A DNA stretch of 43,564 nt from Aurantiochytrium sp. KH105. Lineage: Eukaryota; Sar; Bigyra; Thraustochytrida; Thraustochytriidae. The DNA lies in NCBI GenBank assembly GCA_003116975.1, contig BGKB01000286.1, forward strand, positions 1 through 43,564, written 5' to 3'. Positions 1 through 9,981 of the stretch are shown one piece after another (the stretch's first letter is position 1; each line of letters begins with the position of its first letter). Under the pieces are notes generated by a model. The model saw nothing but the letters and a program-made list of their open reading frames with translations. It searched no databases and was not told where the DNA came from. The position numbers and the translations under genes were made by a program.

Positions 1-730
1 TGTCCAAGAAATCGAACCTGGGACCTAATCGTGCGGTGCGGCTTTGCGCTGCCGTGTGCCATTCCTGCGTGGGTGGGCGACCGACATTAACTGTTTGAGA
101 TCACTCACTGCGACGCAGTAGTTATATCTCACTTATAAACTTTTGCTTTACTTTTTTGCCCTCTCGGTCTTTTTTGTTGCACGCGACGCAGCGGGTATGG
201 GTTGCGGGAGATGCGGCGGCGGCGTCACAAATCTTCGAGGGCACGACTACAATTGCAAGGAGAGCGCACCTCAAGCACTATATGCTGATGAGAAGCTTTT
301 CCAATTGATACTATCTCGAGGATTATGTTAGGGAGAGTGCCATCTCTTACCTAGACATCCCTTCAGTAGCAACTCATCCTCCGTCTACTGACCTTTTCGA
401 GTGGTCATCGTCAAGTGTGCTTCGTCATCCAATCGGCGTTCCTTCCTTATCCTCAAAAATGGGGTCGCAAAGAAGATTTGTCTGGCACGAAAGAGCCGCG
501 CAAGAATTTCCGCGGCATCATGACTCAAAATACAAATCTGGATACGACGCGCGGAGGCTAAATGGGGCCGACTGCGACTTGCTCTGAGCGCCTCAAATTT
601 CCGACTGAACTTGACCAACCTAGCCACGGCCAGCTTCGAATGCCGTCCTTGCCGCGGCTCTGCCTCTCATTCCATCGCATCAACAAAAAGTGTCCTTGCC
701 TAATCGTACCCGTAAGCGTGATATGGCTCA

Positions 731-1240
731 ATGACACTTCGGCGCTGGCCTAAACAGTATCCTAGATTCGACACCGAGGCCGGCGCTCGTCTGCTCTACA
801 CATTTTGCAAGAAACTACTTCGCCTTGGCGCTACTGATTTGTCTCAAATATGCCAAAAAAGGCAGAGTAACATTGCAGGCGTTCTTTACAATCGCGATGG
901 CATCGAGGAACTTATCAACGCGAACAGGCCAGTGTTCGATCCGATCGAATTCCGTCCTGATGGATGCGCTGAGGGGAGCAGAACCGTCACAAAATTCGCG
1001 CCTGGAAGGTGTCTCGTAGTTCATAGCAAAGGAGGGGCTGACGGACCAGTGTAAGTTTGCAAGCTGTGCAGTGCCGACTTGCGCAAAGGGAATGTTCAGG
1101 TAACAAGCTTTTACAAGGTGGATCCTGAACCTAGGCCCATATTCATAGAGACTACGTTTGCAAAGGACCTACTGATATCAAATCATTCGCACGTGGCATG
1201 GGCTTACAGAGTGCGCTTCTACAACGCCTTGTATAACTAA
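731..1240 (+). pseudogene. Possible gene remnant with one in-frame stop
   Basis: From an ATG at 731 one frame stays open to a TAA at 1052-1054. The same frame then runs open to a second TAA at 1238-1240. The part after the first stop reads like protein: a CKLC pair, then TSFYKVDPEPRPIF and AWAYRVRFYNALYN. No family was recognised; the CxxC could belong to a small zinc-binding module. A small intron over the stop looks unlikely, because the only GT-AG pair nearby is under 30 bp. It may be a decayed gene, a read-through frame or chance openness in GC-rich DNA. Confidence is low and rests only on amino-acid texture. Confidence 0.22.
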
Positions 1241-1267
1241 TAATTCACTAGTTCACTGCAGTTCGGA

Positions 1268-1772
1268 CTAAAAACGCACTTCAGATCGCGGGGTCTTCCA
1301 AGCCCCGCAGGGTATCTCGATCATCGTTTCGCCCAGGACAGTGCCCTGCAGCAGGGATAGCGCCCGGCGAACGAGTATGTATTTCTCGTAGTATTCGCGA
1401 AACAGTTCGAGGAAGGCTTCCTCCTGTACTTTTGCGAACTTGGTTCGACCGAGGGCGCTTCATTGAGACGGCCGAAAGGGCTCGACGACGAGGAGGAACC
1501 CGTAATTCCACGGGGGCGCGTCCTTGGAGATGGAAATCGCAGACAGCTAAGGTTTTCTGCACGTCGGGCCGCGTCTCCTTCATGGCCGAATATAGAGCGA
1601 TGATTCTGCCGGCGTCTTCCGCATTCACCGAATGGAAAGGGCGGAGATGCTTGGCGATGCCAAATACCGAGCGCGATTCGTTGAGAAGTCCTCTCCGCGT
1701 CGGACGAGGGGAAGTAACCCATGCCGCGAGATCCTTGCACTGCGCAACGGGGACGCGTCGAAGCTCTGATCC
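1268..1772 (-). pseudogene. Possible decayed gene fragment, frameshifted, with internal TGA
   Basis: On the minus strand the sequence reads as protein in two frames in turn. The upstream part (about 1772 to 1540) contains LLNESRSVFGIAKHLRPF and GRIIALYSAMKETRPDVQ. Near 1540 a one-base shift leads into a frame with SISKDAPPWNYGFLLVVE, then an in-frame TGA near 1465. The same frame continues with KFAKVQEEAFLELFREYYEK and stops at 1268. No ATG starts it, and no family was recognised. An intron ending at CCTTAG near 1546 could replace the frameshift, but the TGA would remain. The most economical reading is a decaying gene. Confidence 0.3.
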
Positions 1773-2530
1773 CTATTCGCGGAGATCTTCACTTCATTGA
1801 GACTCGCGAGCGTCGCATGTCAGACGAAAGGAGCCTAGACAAGACGGAGACGAAGAGTGCTAGACTGCGAGCGGAATTGGCGCCCTCGTCCACGTGCGCA
1901 CTCGGCGACATTGCGAATTTGTCAACTCAGCGTTGCGTGGCCACACCGTTAAGAACAAGACCACTTTTATCACTCCCTGATCAAGCATCTGCCTGCAGCA
2001 GCTGCAGCAGCAGCTGACTGGTGTGGCTGCCAGTGAAGCCATGCGTCTTGCTTGGCAAAAGAAAACAGGGATTTAACACTACTGCTACGAGGACTACGAC
2101 TCTCCAGTCCTCGTCGTCGCCCATTTAGCCTCTTTCCCACTGCTGTTCCTGTCCCCTCGTATTTATTCCGAGTGTCCAGTGCGTCCACCGCTCGCTTGCC
2201 GTTTTCCTCGCCGATTTTCACGAGTTGGCTCGAGCGACTGTTGCGCCTGCGTGCAATCCTGATTGTTCTCTTCTGCTCTGCTGATTCTTTTTTTTCTCTT
2301 CCCCTGCCTTTGCCTTGGTTTGTTCGCTTTGCGAGTCCGACGCTGGCGGTACCTTCGGGCGGACTCATGCCAGGCGGGGCCGACCTGGACCGCGCAGAAC
2401 CGGGGCATATCCTGGCGGCGCCCAAACCCTGATCGGACGAGCTCGACGCCACCAAGAGCAGCAGCAGCAGCAGCAGCGGCAGCAGCAGCGGCAGAAGGAG
2501 CAGAAGGTCGCGACAAGCTCGGTCTTCAAG
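1773..2530. other. Spacer upstream of the RhlG-like gene
   Basis: No convincing gene. A CAG-rich microsatellite (2456-2493) lies just before the dehydrogenase ATG. A 21-codon upstream ORF (2367-2432) could sit in the leader if transcription starts before it. The strand between about 2050 and 2320 is pyrimidine-rich on the plus side, as expected for a promoter or leader, but no TATA box stands out. Confidence 0.4.
2456..2493 (+). repeat. CAG/CGG trinucleotide repeat in the putative 5' leader
   Basis: A CAG tract interrupted by CGG, ending about 37 bp before the ATG of the RhlG-like dehydrogenase. The frame through it is open and continuous with the gene but has no ATG, so it is taken as untranslated. 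Confidence 0.7.
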
Positions 2531-3511
2531 ATGCAGCGCGTGAGCAAGTTGACGCAGCACCTGAGCGCGCAGGCGGCGCACGAGGCGACCTCGGATCGCG
2601 TGGAGCGGGCCGAGACGGCGGCCAAGGTCTTCCAGGACAAGTCTCGCGATGCGTACAAGCTGGACGGCTCGAACCTCTTTTCGCTGCGCGGCAAGGTGGC
2701 CCTCGTCACCGGCGGCAGCAAGGGTATCGGCAAGATGATCGCCAGCGGGTTCGTGGCGAACGGCGCCAAGGTGTACATTTGCTCACGCAAGGCGGATCTT
2801 TGCGATGAAGTCGCCGCGGAGCTCTGCAAGGAGGCCGAGGAGTATGGCAATCGCGGCTCGGCGGTCTCGCTTCCGGGAGACCTCTCGAGCGTGCAGGGCG
2901 TCGAGCGTGTTGCCAAGCGCCTCGCGGAACTGGAATCCGAGCTCCATATCCTCGTCAACAACGCTGGAGCGACGTGGGGTGCGCCCTTTGAGGAGTACCC
3001 GGACTCTGCGTGGCAAAAGGTCATGGACCTCAACGTGCGCCACCTCTTTAACCTCACGCAAAAGTGCGCCCCGCTTCTTGGCAAGGCCGCTCGCGAGGGT
3101 GACCCGGCCCGCGTCGTCAACATCGCCAGTGTCGACGGCATTCGCGCGACCCAGACGGCGGGCCCCACCGCGGCGTTTGCTTACACGACCTCCAAGGGTG
3201 CTGTTGTTCACCTGACCAAGGCGCTCTCGCGTGCCATGGTGCCGTATTATACCACCGTCAACTGCGTCGCCCCTGGTGTCTTCCCGAGTCAGATGACAAA
3301 GTTTATGCTGAACAGCGAGGCTGGCAGCGAGGCGTCAGCTGCCAACAACCCACTCAAGCGCGTCGGTCGCACTGCGGACATGGCCGGTACGCTCCTCTAC
3401 CTCTGCTCGCCGGCTGGCGCTTACACGAACGGCGTCACGATTGCTGTCGACGGTGGCGGTCACCTTTTCGGTGACCTTGGCTTCAAGCTCGATTACGAGA
3501 AGAAGAAGTAA
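2531..3511 (+). CDS. RhlG-like short-chain dehydrogenase/reductase (3-oxoacyl reductase type)
   Basis: A 326-residue NAD(P)-dependent short-chain dehydrogenase. The Rossmann glycine motif TGGSKGIG is at 60-67 and NNAG at 143-146. The catalytic set is Ser200, Tyr218 and Lys222 (YTTSK). The closest remembered relatives are RhlG-type 3-oxoacyl-ACP reductases; shared blocks include VALVTGGSKGIG, LVNNAGATWG, APGVFPSQMT and IAVDGGGHL. The likely reaction is reduction of a 3-oxoacyl thioester or similar ketone; the true substrate is unknown. About 50 residues precede the domain, more than in bacterial members, and could be a mitochondrial presequence (basic and amphipathic, but not decisive). The Ser-Tyr gap carries a few extra residues. 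The frame is open upstream to about 2315 without an ATG, so the ATG at 2531 is chosen. Confidence 0.9.
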   Translation: MQRVSKLTQHLSAQAAHEATSDRVERAETAAKVFQDKSRDAYKLDGSNLFSLRGKVALVTGGSKGIGKMIASGFVANGAKVYICSRKADLCDEVAAELCKEAEEYGNRGSAVSLPGDLSSVQGVERVAKRLAELESELHILVNNAGATWGAPFEEYPDSAWQKVMDLNVRHLFNLTQKCAPLLGKAAREGDPARVVNIASVDGIRATQTAGPTAAFAYTTSKGAVVHLTKALSRAMVPYYTTVNCVAPGVFPSQMTKFMLNSEAGSEASAANNPLKRVGRTADMAGTLLYLCSPAGAYTNGVTIAVDGGGHLFGDLGFKLDYEKKK

Positions 3512-3817
3512 TTCACTATCAAGGGGGAAACGGAAAAATTCAAAGAACCACCAAAGACGGCGCATCCAGCATAACAAAGAACCTAAGCTTTGTGGCCCAA
3601 TCATTTTTATAATTTACTCTTTGTCTGCAGACCTGTGCTTGTTTCCAATCGCGCGCGCTTCAGCTCGCGCTGAAGTCAGCGCGTCGAGGCTGTTTACCTT
3701 GATCACTGTCGCCCAAGCCGCGGCCTTCTTGACTACCTGAATGGGTGCCGGGCTGAACGCCTGGCTTTGAGCGGAATCAGCACATTCCTAAAAAAAAATT
3801 TGTCGTCTAAAATTACA
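3512..3817. other. Convergent 3' spacer
   Basis: This lies between the stop codons of the RhlG-like gene (+) and the TPR protein (-). No ORF of note. A run of nine A followed by TTTG at about 3790 is the only feature and may mark a 3' end. Confidence 0.5.
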
Positions 3818-4759
3818 CTATTCAAACTTGACAGGCGGGTCAATCCGAAAACTCAAGAACCAGCGTAGTTTGGCCGCTACAATCTCGCAAAATCCCATGT
3901 CCCTGCGCAACGCAAGTCCATGTGGTCCCGTTGGGATCTCGATTTTGCTGCTGGCGCAACGCGGAGATTCCCGCAACATGCGTTCCGCCAGGGCTCGACG
4001 CTGTTCGCGTGCTTTGGCTTCAGCAGCAGAGGCCTCCCGTAGACGATGAAGGGCTGCCTTGGCACATCCTGGAGATATCACGTTTGCACGGACGAGGTCC
4101 CGTTTTGCGTTTCGGAGGTTGCCAAGCTCGACGTGAGCCCAGCCTCTTCGCACCAAGGCCTTGGCATAGTCTGCGTCTACTTGCAATGCCTGGTCACAAA
4201 AGCAGACAACCTTGTTCCACTCTTCTTTACGCCAATAGCACGCCGCGAGGTTTGTAAGGACAGGAAGTTGGACAAGCTCGCGCGCACGTCCTGCTTGTTC
4301 AGGTGTATTGCCAAAGTCGAGCCCCACGGTGGCGTCGAGATAACGTTGTATGGCGCGATCGGTCTCCATGGCAGCGAAGTGTTTGTTGCCTTCTTCCTTG
4401 CGTGCCACGGCCCACTCGAGCTTTTCGTCGGCAGAGAGGACCTGGAGCATCCTTGCAAGCTGTCCGGCGCGCATCTGAAAGTCGGCTTGGGAGAGCATTT
4501 CCGCTTCGTTTTCGTCCTCCAGAATCTCCCCCGTCTCGCGATTGCACCGCTTGAGCTCCACTGACCCGCCACCTGCCGCAGCGAGGTGCGTGTTGAGCGT
4601 CTTGACGAGAAAGCTCGCTGACAGGACGCCGTCTTGGTTCCCGGCGCTCGCTCCATCTCCTTCCGTGCGTCTCTCGTTCGTGTTCGTCTCGGGCGCGAAC
4701 GCGGCGGCATCCCTGTACTCCTCCGTCTTCATGGCCGACGTTGTCGACGATGCATTCAT
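3818..4759 (-). CDS. TPR-domain protein, FKBP/AIP cochaperone-like
   Basis: A 313-residue soluble protein. The N-terminal 110 residues are acidic and low in complexity. Three tetratricopeptide repeats follow at roughly 117-150 (RKEEGNKHFAAMETDRAIQR), 163-196 (LPVLTNLAACYWRKEEWNKV) and 197-230 (ADYAKALVRRGWAHVELGNL). This layout and the sequence style match the C-terminal TPR units of FKBP-type immunophilins, AIP and related Hsp90 cochaperones. No peptidyl-prolyl isomerase domain is present, so enzyme activity is not expected. The tail after the repeats is basic and ends hydrophobic-aromatic (AKLRWFLSF). The frame reaches 4783 without an earlier ATG. ATG 4759 is used; a second ATG at 4732 is possible. 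Binding of an EEVD-tailed chaperone is inference only. Confidence 0.8.
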   Translation of the reverse strand: MNASSTTSAMKTEEYRDAAAFAPETNTNERRTEGDGASAGNQDGVLSASFLVKTLNTHLAAAGGGSVELKRCNRETGEILEDENEAEMLSQADFQMRAGQLARMLQVLSADEKLEWAVARKEEGNKHFAAMETDRAIQRYLDATVGLDFGNTPEQAGRARELVQLPVLTNLAACYWRKEEWNKVVCFCDQALQVDADYAKALVRRGWAHVELGNLRNAKRDLVRANVISPGCAKAALHRLREASAAEAKAREQRRALAERMLRESPRCASSKIEIPTGPHGLALRRDMGFCEIVAAKLRWFLSFRIDPPVKFE

Positions 4760-5049
4760 TAATGGACGACGGACGAGCACCACGCCCGGACTGGGACATT
4801 CATTCTATTCTTCGTGAGCCCACGGAAAAAGAAGAAAAAGTAATTGGAGCCGTTGACTCTACAAGGGCGAGCGTATGGAACGTTTGGAACCTCTCGCACC
4901 AAACAACGTCGAATGCGAGAGCGAGCAAGTGCCAATGAGTTGGTGCTGGCAAGAACGAGGGAAATGGGCAAGAGTTTTGAGAGAGAAAAAGAGATGGTTA
5001 TCTGGGTATACGTGTTGAGGCAGCTATTTCGCAAAGAGAATCACGTCGT

Positions 5050-5973
5050 TTATTTCATGGCGTCGAAAACTCGGTTCAATTGCGAGCGATCGTGCGTGGT
5101 CAAGGGACTTTCGATAGGGAGCTTGACGCCGAGCTCATACATGAAAGTCTCTTGAAGAGACTTGCCAAGCACAAGGAGGTACTTGAGCCTGTCAGGCAGA
5201 AGGACGAGCTCGGTCTCGTACTCAATAGCATCAATCGTGCCTTGCACGACCTCGTCGATCGAAAGTGTCGGGGTGAGCGGATGACTAAAGCCTTGGAACA
5301 AGGCCGTGTTGATATGCGTGGGGCAAACGCAGGATACTTTGACCTTGGATTTGCGCTCGTCGAGCTCAACACAGAGTCCTTCGGCGAATCCACGGGCGCC
5401 AAACTTGCTCGCCGAGTAGTCAACCATGCGAGAGGCGGCCGAAAAGGCGGCGACGGAGGCCACGCTCACAATGTGGCCGGTGTCGCGCTCCATCATTCCC
5501 GGGAGAAATGCCTTGGCCATGTGCATGTGCGCCAGCATGTTGACGCGGACCGTGAGTTCGGCCCTGTCCATGTCCACGTCTGTAAAGTAGTCGTTGCCAG
5601 AGACGATGCCGGCATTGTTGATCAAGATGTCCACATATCCGTCAACACGCTCGGCGGCAGCATAGATTTCGCTTGGCGCTGCGAGATTGACGCGATCCGT
5701 TTGAATCGTCGCGCTAGGCGTGGCCTCTTCGACGAGTTTGCGCGTTTCTTGGAGTTGGTCCCCTTGCACGTCCCAGAGCACCAGTTTGGCGCCGCGCTTG
5801 GCGAGCGCAAGCGCGAGGCTACGCCCGACACCGGACGCCGCACCGGTGACGAGCACGGTCTTTCCCTCGACGGTCTTCTTCTTGCGACGAAGCACCCGGC
5901 GTGCGACCATCACGGCCAGAGCCACGGCGAGCAGTCGCACGCCATATTTCTTCACAAGCAGCGAGACCGCCAT
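5050..5973 (-). CDS. Membrane-anchored short-chain dehydrogenase, SDR16C / 17beta-HSD11-like
   Basis: A 307-residue dehydrogenase. Residues about 11-24 form one hydrophobic segment followed by a basic patch (ARRVLRRKKK), the usual N-terminal anchor of ER or lipid-droplet members. The cofactor motif TGAASGVG is at 43-50, NNAG at 119-122, and the catalytic residues Asn145, Ser173, Tyr186 and Lys190 (YSASK) are all present. Order and spacing fit the SDR16C family (17beta-HSD11, RDH10, DHRS3-like), which oxidise or reduce steroids, retinoids or other lipid alcohols. The substrate here cannot be read from sequence. The ATG at 5973 directly precedes the anchor; the open frame upstream of it is GC-rich noise. 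It lies 290 bp upstream of the TPR gene on the same strand. Confidence 0.9.
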   Translation of the reverse strand: MAVSLLVKKYGVRLLAVALAVMVARRVLRRKKKTVEGKTVLVTGAASGVGRSLALALAKRGAKLVLWDVQGDQLQETRKLVEEATPSATIQTDRVNLAAPSEIYAAAERVDGYVDILINNAGIVSGNDYFTDVDMDRAELTVRVNMLAHMHMAKAFLPGMMERDTGHIVSVASVAAFSAASRMVDYSASKFGARGFAEGLCVELDERKSKVKVSCVCPTHINTALFQGFSHPLTPTLSIDEVVQGTIDAIEYETELVLLPDRLKYLLVLGKSLQETFMYELGVKLPIESPLTTHDRSQLNRVFDAMK

Positions 5974-7379
5974 CGTGGCGGTGTGGTGATAAAGAACGAC
6001 GTTGAGACGCAAAGCACAACAGCCAAATAGCCAAAAAGGCAACAATGCAAAGCAAGGAAACGCACCTGGCCGCGAGCGCAAGCTGCCTGTCTGTCCGTGC
6101 AGCCGATCCTGCTGGCCAGCGCGTCGCCCACGTTGCCGTTTTGCCGCGGGCTGCTTGCACCTGGTCGGTCGGTGTCTCCTTGTCAAACAACGAGCTTGTG
6201 GGTTCACACTTTTTCCATGGGGTCCAGTTTAGTCCAGTCCGGCAGAAAGAATGGGCCGCGTCAGATCGCGTCTTCTCTTCCCCGCAAAAGAAGGACGCAC
6301 GAGGTCTTGCTGCATTGGTCGAAGCAAGCAAGCAGGCAAGCAAGCAAAGGTCGAGTCAACTGTTGAGGGTGGCCGCGAGCGTCTTGCATGGCTTGTAGGC
6401 CAGCCAGTCTCGATGTCCGCGCATACAGGGGAATAAGGTAGGCTAGGCCCATAGTAACGGTGCGGTGCCAGCGCCGCCGTCGTCCTCTCTTGGGGCGCGC
6501 GCAGGCGGCATCATCAGGAGTCATGGCTATTCAAGTGGACCGGATGACTGGCAGCTGCTACTCTCTTCCATTCATTTGGGGACAGATCATCCAAGCACGC
6601 TTTGGAAGCGCTCGGCCTGGGTGTGGTCAGCAAGAAATGCACTCGCTGGCACTTACAAGGGCAAAGTGATGCCCGAGCAAGCAAGCAAAGTGCGGCGTCA
6701 CGCGCTCTACAAAGACAACAGAACGGGGTGCAATCTGAGGGGTTCCTTTGTTTGCATTTCCTCGCAAGGGAAGGCGCGCGAGCTGATTCATAAAGATCCA
6801 GGCGCACGCGCAGCTTTGAAAAAATACAAGGCCGTCACTCCACAAGATCGAGCAATAGCAGCTCAAGAAGCATCAGAAGCCCGACATCAACATCCTCAAG
6901 CTCAAGTTCTCAGCCTCTGCCATTGAGCTCGCCCTTGTGCGTCTGCCTGCTCCTAAAAATACGTAGAACAAGTGAAGTTAGCAGCAATATTGCCAAGAAA
7001 CATTGAGCTGGACCGTCATGTCTGCGAGAGATACAAGAATGACACTTATGAAGGGCTCGCAACTTGGTCTTCGGTGCTTGCTCGCTCGCTCGCTCGCTCG
7101 CCCATCCGCCCGCCCTTTCGCTCATCCTGACATCGTCTTTGCATCGTCTGTGAAAAAAGTTTCTTAACGACCAAAACTGGCAAACTCGCTTGCTAGCTTG
7201 CTTGTGCGTGCGTGCGCGCGCGCGCTTGTAGCACCACGTCGATACGCGCGCGCTCGGTTCACGCGCGCGTGCAGGAGCGACAAGGGCGCTCAAGCTGCTC
7301 GAGCAATCGTTGCCGCTCTAAGGAGACAGCCAGACAAACAGACAGCGACATCTGCGTGCGAGGCCAAGATCACGGCGCC
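5974..7379. other. Non-coding spacer, 1.4 kb
   Basis: A shared upstream region for the SDR (-) and the FCP1-like phosphatase (+). It contains an AAGC-type repeat (6321-6349), a CTCG repeat (7079-7100) and a GCGC run (7205-7226). An 85-codon plus-strand ORF at 6669-6926 (starts MPEQASKVRR) is moderately protein-like, but its last 100 bases read equally well in another frame, and no family was recognised. I do not call it a gene. Confidence 0.45.
7079..7100 (+). repeat. CTCG tetranucleotide repeat
   Basis: About five tandem CTCG units in the spacer upstream of the FCP1-like gene. Confidence 0.8.
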
Positions 7380-8568
7380 ATGGTTGCAGACTTGAACAGA
7401 ACCAAGCGTCACGCGTCGCTGCCAGTAATGGTCGTGGATCTAGACCATACGCTCGTGCATGCCTCGTCCGAAATCCCTTCGAGGGCGGAGCTTGAAGAGC
7501 AACGCGACGAACATTTCGAACATATGGACGTTTTCCGCATTGACATCTCGTAAGTTGCAAAGCAATATCAGACGGTCAGGGCTTAGCAATCACACACTCA
7601 TTCTGACAACACACGTGCGCTCGACTCGTGATACGCTACGGTCGTCACATAACACCCGAAACATCATCTCAATGAGCAGACCGAACGACCCAAAGATCTT
7701 TTGGGTCAAAGTTCGGCCGGGCGCGAGGGCGCTCTTGGCCAAGCTCTGCCGCATGAATTTTGTCCTCGTCGCATTCACGCAAGGCGCAACCACGTACGCG
7801 CGGCAAATCTTGCGCATTCTGGATCCACGCGGCGCAATTTTCGGGACCCGACTTATTGCCGCTCCTGATTGCTCCGCGGATCGACCGATCAAGACGTTTG
7901 CGATCGTGGCCGAGACCTTCAAGGTGGAAGCACATCAAATTCTAGTTCTTGATGACAGAGTGGACGTTTGGGGCGACATTGGGGCGGAAGAGAATCGCCT
8001 GCGCGTCATTCGTGTAAAACCTTTTCTTTGGTTTCGAGGGAGCAATTCCGTTGAGGCAATGAGACGTATCAAGCAGCTGCATGGCGTGCCTGTGAAGGCT
8101 CACCTAACGATGGACTTTGACGACTCGAAATTTATCTATCTCGAGCGTATCGGCGACCTGGTCGTTGACATTTGGCATCGCTCTTTGCTCGCGCCAGGCA
8201 AGGGACTCTATGCTGCCGCACGGGCCATTCGCCGTCGCGTACTCGAGGGCAAAGTATTGTTGATGGACAGAGTGGGAACCCCGGGGTGCGAGTTGCATAT
8301 CGAGGCCACAGATGCGGGCGCCACCCTTCAAACGACCCTGGACGATTCAACGACTTGCGTGGTGACCTCGTCGCTGACGGCCAGTGCTGTGCTTACGAAG
8401 GCCATGGAGAAAGGCACGCCGGTCTATAAGGTTGAGTGGCTGCTTGAATGTCTAAATCGCTGGGAGGTCATCGATGGTGAACCATATGTCCCGCCCTTTG
8501 CATCTAAGCCCACACGTACGAGTCCGAGAAAGAAACGCCGGACAGGCTCCATCACTTCCAATTCGTAG
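7380..8568 (+). CDS. FCP1-like RNA polymerase II CTD phosphatase with BRCT domain
   Basis: Two exons, 7380-7549 and 7680-8568, encode 352 residues. The HAD-type catalytic motif DLDHT is at 20-24 (Asp20, Asp22), followed by VHAS. WVKVRPGARALL (65 onward), FTQG around Thr90, a conserved Lys128 and LDDRVDVW (Asp148, Asp149) complete the FCP/SCP phosphatase fold. The C-terminal part, about 235-335, carries the FCP1 linker and a BRCT domain (VDIWHRSLL, RRRVLEGKVLLMDRVG, VTSSLTASAVLTKAME, VEWLLECLNRWEVIDGEPY). The role by family is nuclear dephosphorylation of RNA polymerase II C-terminal heptads. The tail is basic (TSPRKKRRTG), a likely nuclear signal. Without the intron the catalytic Asp motif is separated from the rest by a stop, so the splice is well supported. 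Confidence 0.88.
7550..7679 (+). other. Spliceosomal intron in the FCP1-like gene (130 bp)
   Basis: The donor GTAAGT begins at 7550 and the acceptor CAG ends at 7679. Splicing joins TC to A (a split Ser codon) and puts FRIDIS directly before PNDPKIFWVKVRP, restoring the spacing between the DxDxT and WVKxRPG motifs of the family. Confidence 0.85.
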
Positions 8569-9061
8569 CTATAATCGCAGAGGGAGGGAGGGAGAAAAGG
8601 AGGGAAATAACGGCCAAGGCTGGGTTCTGTGATAGATACATCGACGTCGTCAGCTTTTGTCAATGAAACTCGAAATGAATATGGAAAGACAAATGTACAT
8701 GAGTTTTCATTGTTTTGTTTGGTGTGTACTTTTTCAGTTTCTGGGAATCGAAAAAAGGGCGGGTGAATCCTTGTGTCAATGGTAGCGGTGCGTTTGTTGT
8801 CATGGTGAAGGTCTTCTCCTTTATCATCTTCTTCTGGTTGTTGATGTTGTTGAAGATCATCCATGGAGAAAAGACAAGATAAGATACGTCGCCTGTGCAG
8901 TTGCCATTGCGGCAGGCGTGGAGGGAGATATACAAAATCAGCAGCTCGGCTTGCCCGACCGGGAACCCATCTTTGCGGGCGGGGCGAGTAATACATGAAG
9001 AGCCGAAAAGAAAGAATGACTCGTGCCGAGGCTTTGCACGAATCTTTCGTTAGGCATCAAG
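8569..9061. other. Convergent 3' spacer
   Basis: This lies between the stops of the FCP1-like gene (+) and the cyclin (-). AT-richer than its flanks, with a GGGA repeat near 8580. No gene seen. Confidence 0.5.
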
Positions 9062-9639
9062 TCAGGCATTAAGCAGAATCGCGAGCGAGTGCCAGAACTC
9101 GTCCGCGCTCGATGAGAGGTCGAAGCCCACCATCTTGCAAAAGTCGAGCTCGAAGGTGTTGAGCTGCTGCAGAGGAATTCCTCCGACGGCGGCCATAAAT
9201 TTGTTGGGAATCGCCTTGTCGCGCCAGGTCTTGGCAGCGAGCGTGACGGCAGTGAGAAAGAGGCGGTGGACGTTGCTGCGGCAGACGCGAAAGTCCTTGT
9301 GGCGCTGCATGAGTCTGTCCACGAAGATGACGGCCACGACGGCGGCCACGAGGCCCGGGGACACGCCCGCCGTGGTGGCCTCCCCGTCGTGATTATCGTT
9401 GAGGAACCCGACGATGCCCTGCACGTACTTGTCCATGGCGCGCTTGGGCACGGTGCCCACGGAGAAACGCTTCTCGCTCTCGACCAAGTCCTCCTGGCTC
9501 GCCAGGGCCCACAGCGAGGTGGACAGCCTGCGGATGACCTCCTCCTCGTTGACGCCGCCGCCCTCGCCGCTGGCCAGGGTCCGCGAGCGCGCCTGCGTCT
9601 GCTGGCTCGCGGCCTCGGGCAGCAGCCGCGCGCTCGGCG

Positions 9640-9680
<41 letters not shown>

Positions 9681-9805
9681 CTCCGCAGCGCCGCCTTCTT
9701 CGCGCGCAAGGGCTGCAGCGGCTGTAGCGGCTGCAGCTGCAGAGGCCGCATGGCCTCGAGTCTGGCGCCGCGCAGCACGCTCACGTTGCCCTTGCGCGCG
9801 CTCAT
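9062..9805 (-). CDS. PHO80-type cyclin with polyglutamine tract
   Basis: 247 residues. The N-terminal 120 residues are low in complexity: an LQPLQPLQPL stretch, then 13 consecutive Gln at 43-55, then a Ser/Ala/Gly-rich linker. From about 125 to the end is a single cyclin box of the PHO80/P-type. Diagnostic stretches are AVVAVIFVDRLMQR, VHRLFLTAVTLAAKTW, NKFMAAVGGIPLQQLNTFE and CKMVGFDLSSSADEF. Such cyclins activate PHO85/CDK5-like kinases in nutrient, phosphate or cell-cycle control; the partner here is unknown. The Gln tract is encoded by a pure CAG run (on the gene strand), which may vary in length between strains. ATG 9805 is the first in frame. The region upstream is the repeat-rich spacer. 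Confidence 0.88.
9641..9679 (-). repeat. CAG repeat encoding Gln13 in the cyclin
   Basis: Thirteen uninterrupted CAG codons on the gene strand (CTG on the plus strand). Pure repeats of this length are prone to slippage. Confidence 0.9.
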
Positions 9806-9884
9806 CTCCTCCTCCTCCGCGCTCTCTGCGCGCTCTCTCCGCGGCGGCGCGGCTGGCGGCAGGCTCGCGCGCGGGCAGCTGCAG

Positions 9885-9981
9885 TCGGTCGGTCGGTCGA
9901 TCGATCGATCGATCGCGGACTGCTTCGCCCGCGCCCGACTCGAGTTGGCCAGTCGGTCGATCGATCGATCGATCGATCGAT
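9885..9981 (+). repeat. Paired GGTC/GATC tetranucleotide blocks
   Basis: Two blocks, 9885-9915 and 9951-9981, both begin CAGTCGGTCGG/A and run into four or more GATC units, 66 bp apart. They look like a local duplication of one block. The GATCGATC cores are self-complementary. Confidence 0.8.

Noticed and set aside
1..30. TCGAACCTGGGACC at the left edge looks like the B box of a minus-strand tRNA
   Set aside because: The T-stem does not pair with a seven-base loop, and no matching acceptor 5' strand lies 70-90 bases away.
5080..6030. 316-codon frame antisense to the membrane SDR
   Set aside because: A shadow frame; the opposite strand carries all SDR catalytic motifs.
6669..6926. 85-codon plus-strand ORF upstream of the FCP1-like gene
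   Set aside because: The end reads equally well in a second frame, no family, no conserved motif; kept only as a note in the spacer entry.
9885..9981. Paired repeats considered as a CRISPR-like array
   Set aside because: Two microsatellite blocks only, no unique spacers of regular length, eukaryotic context.
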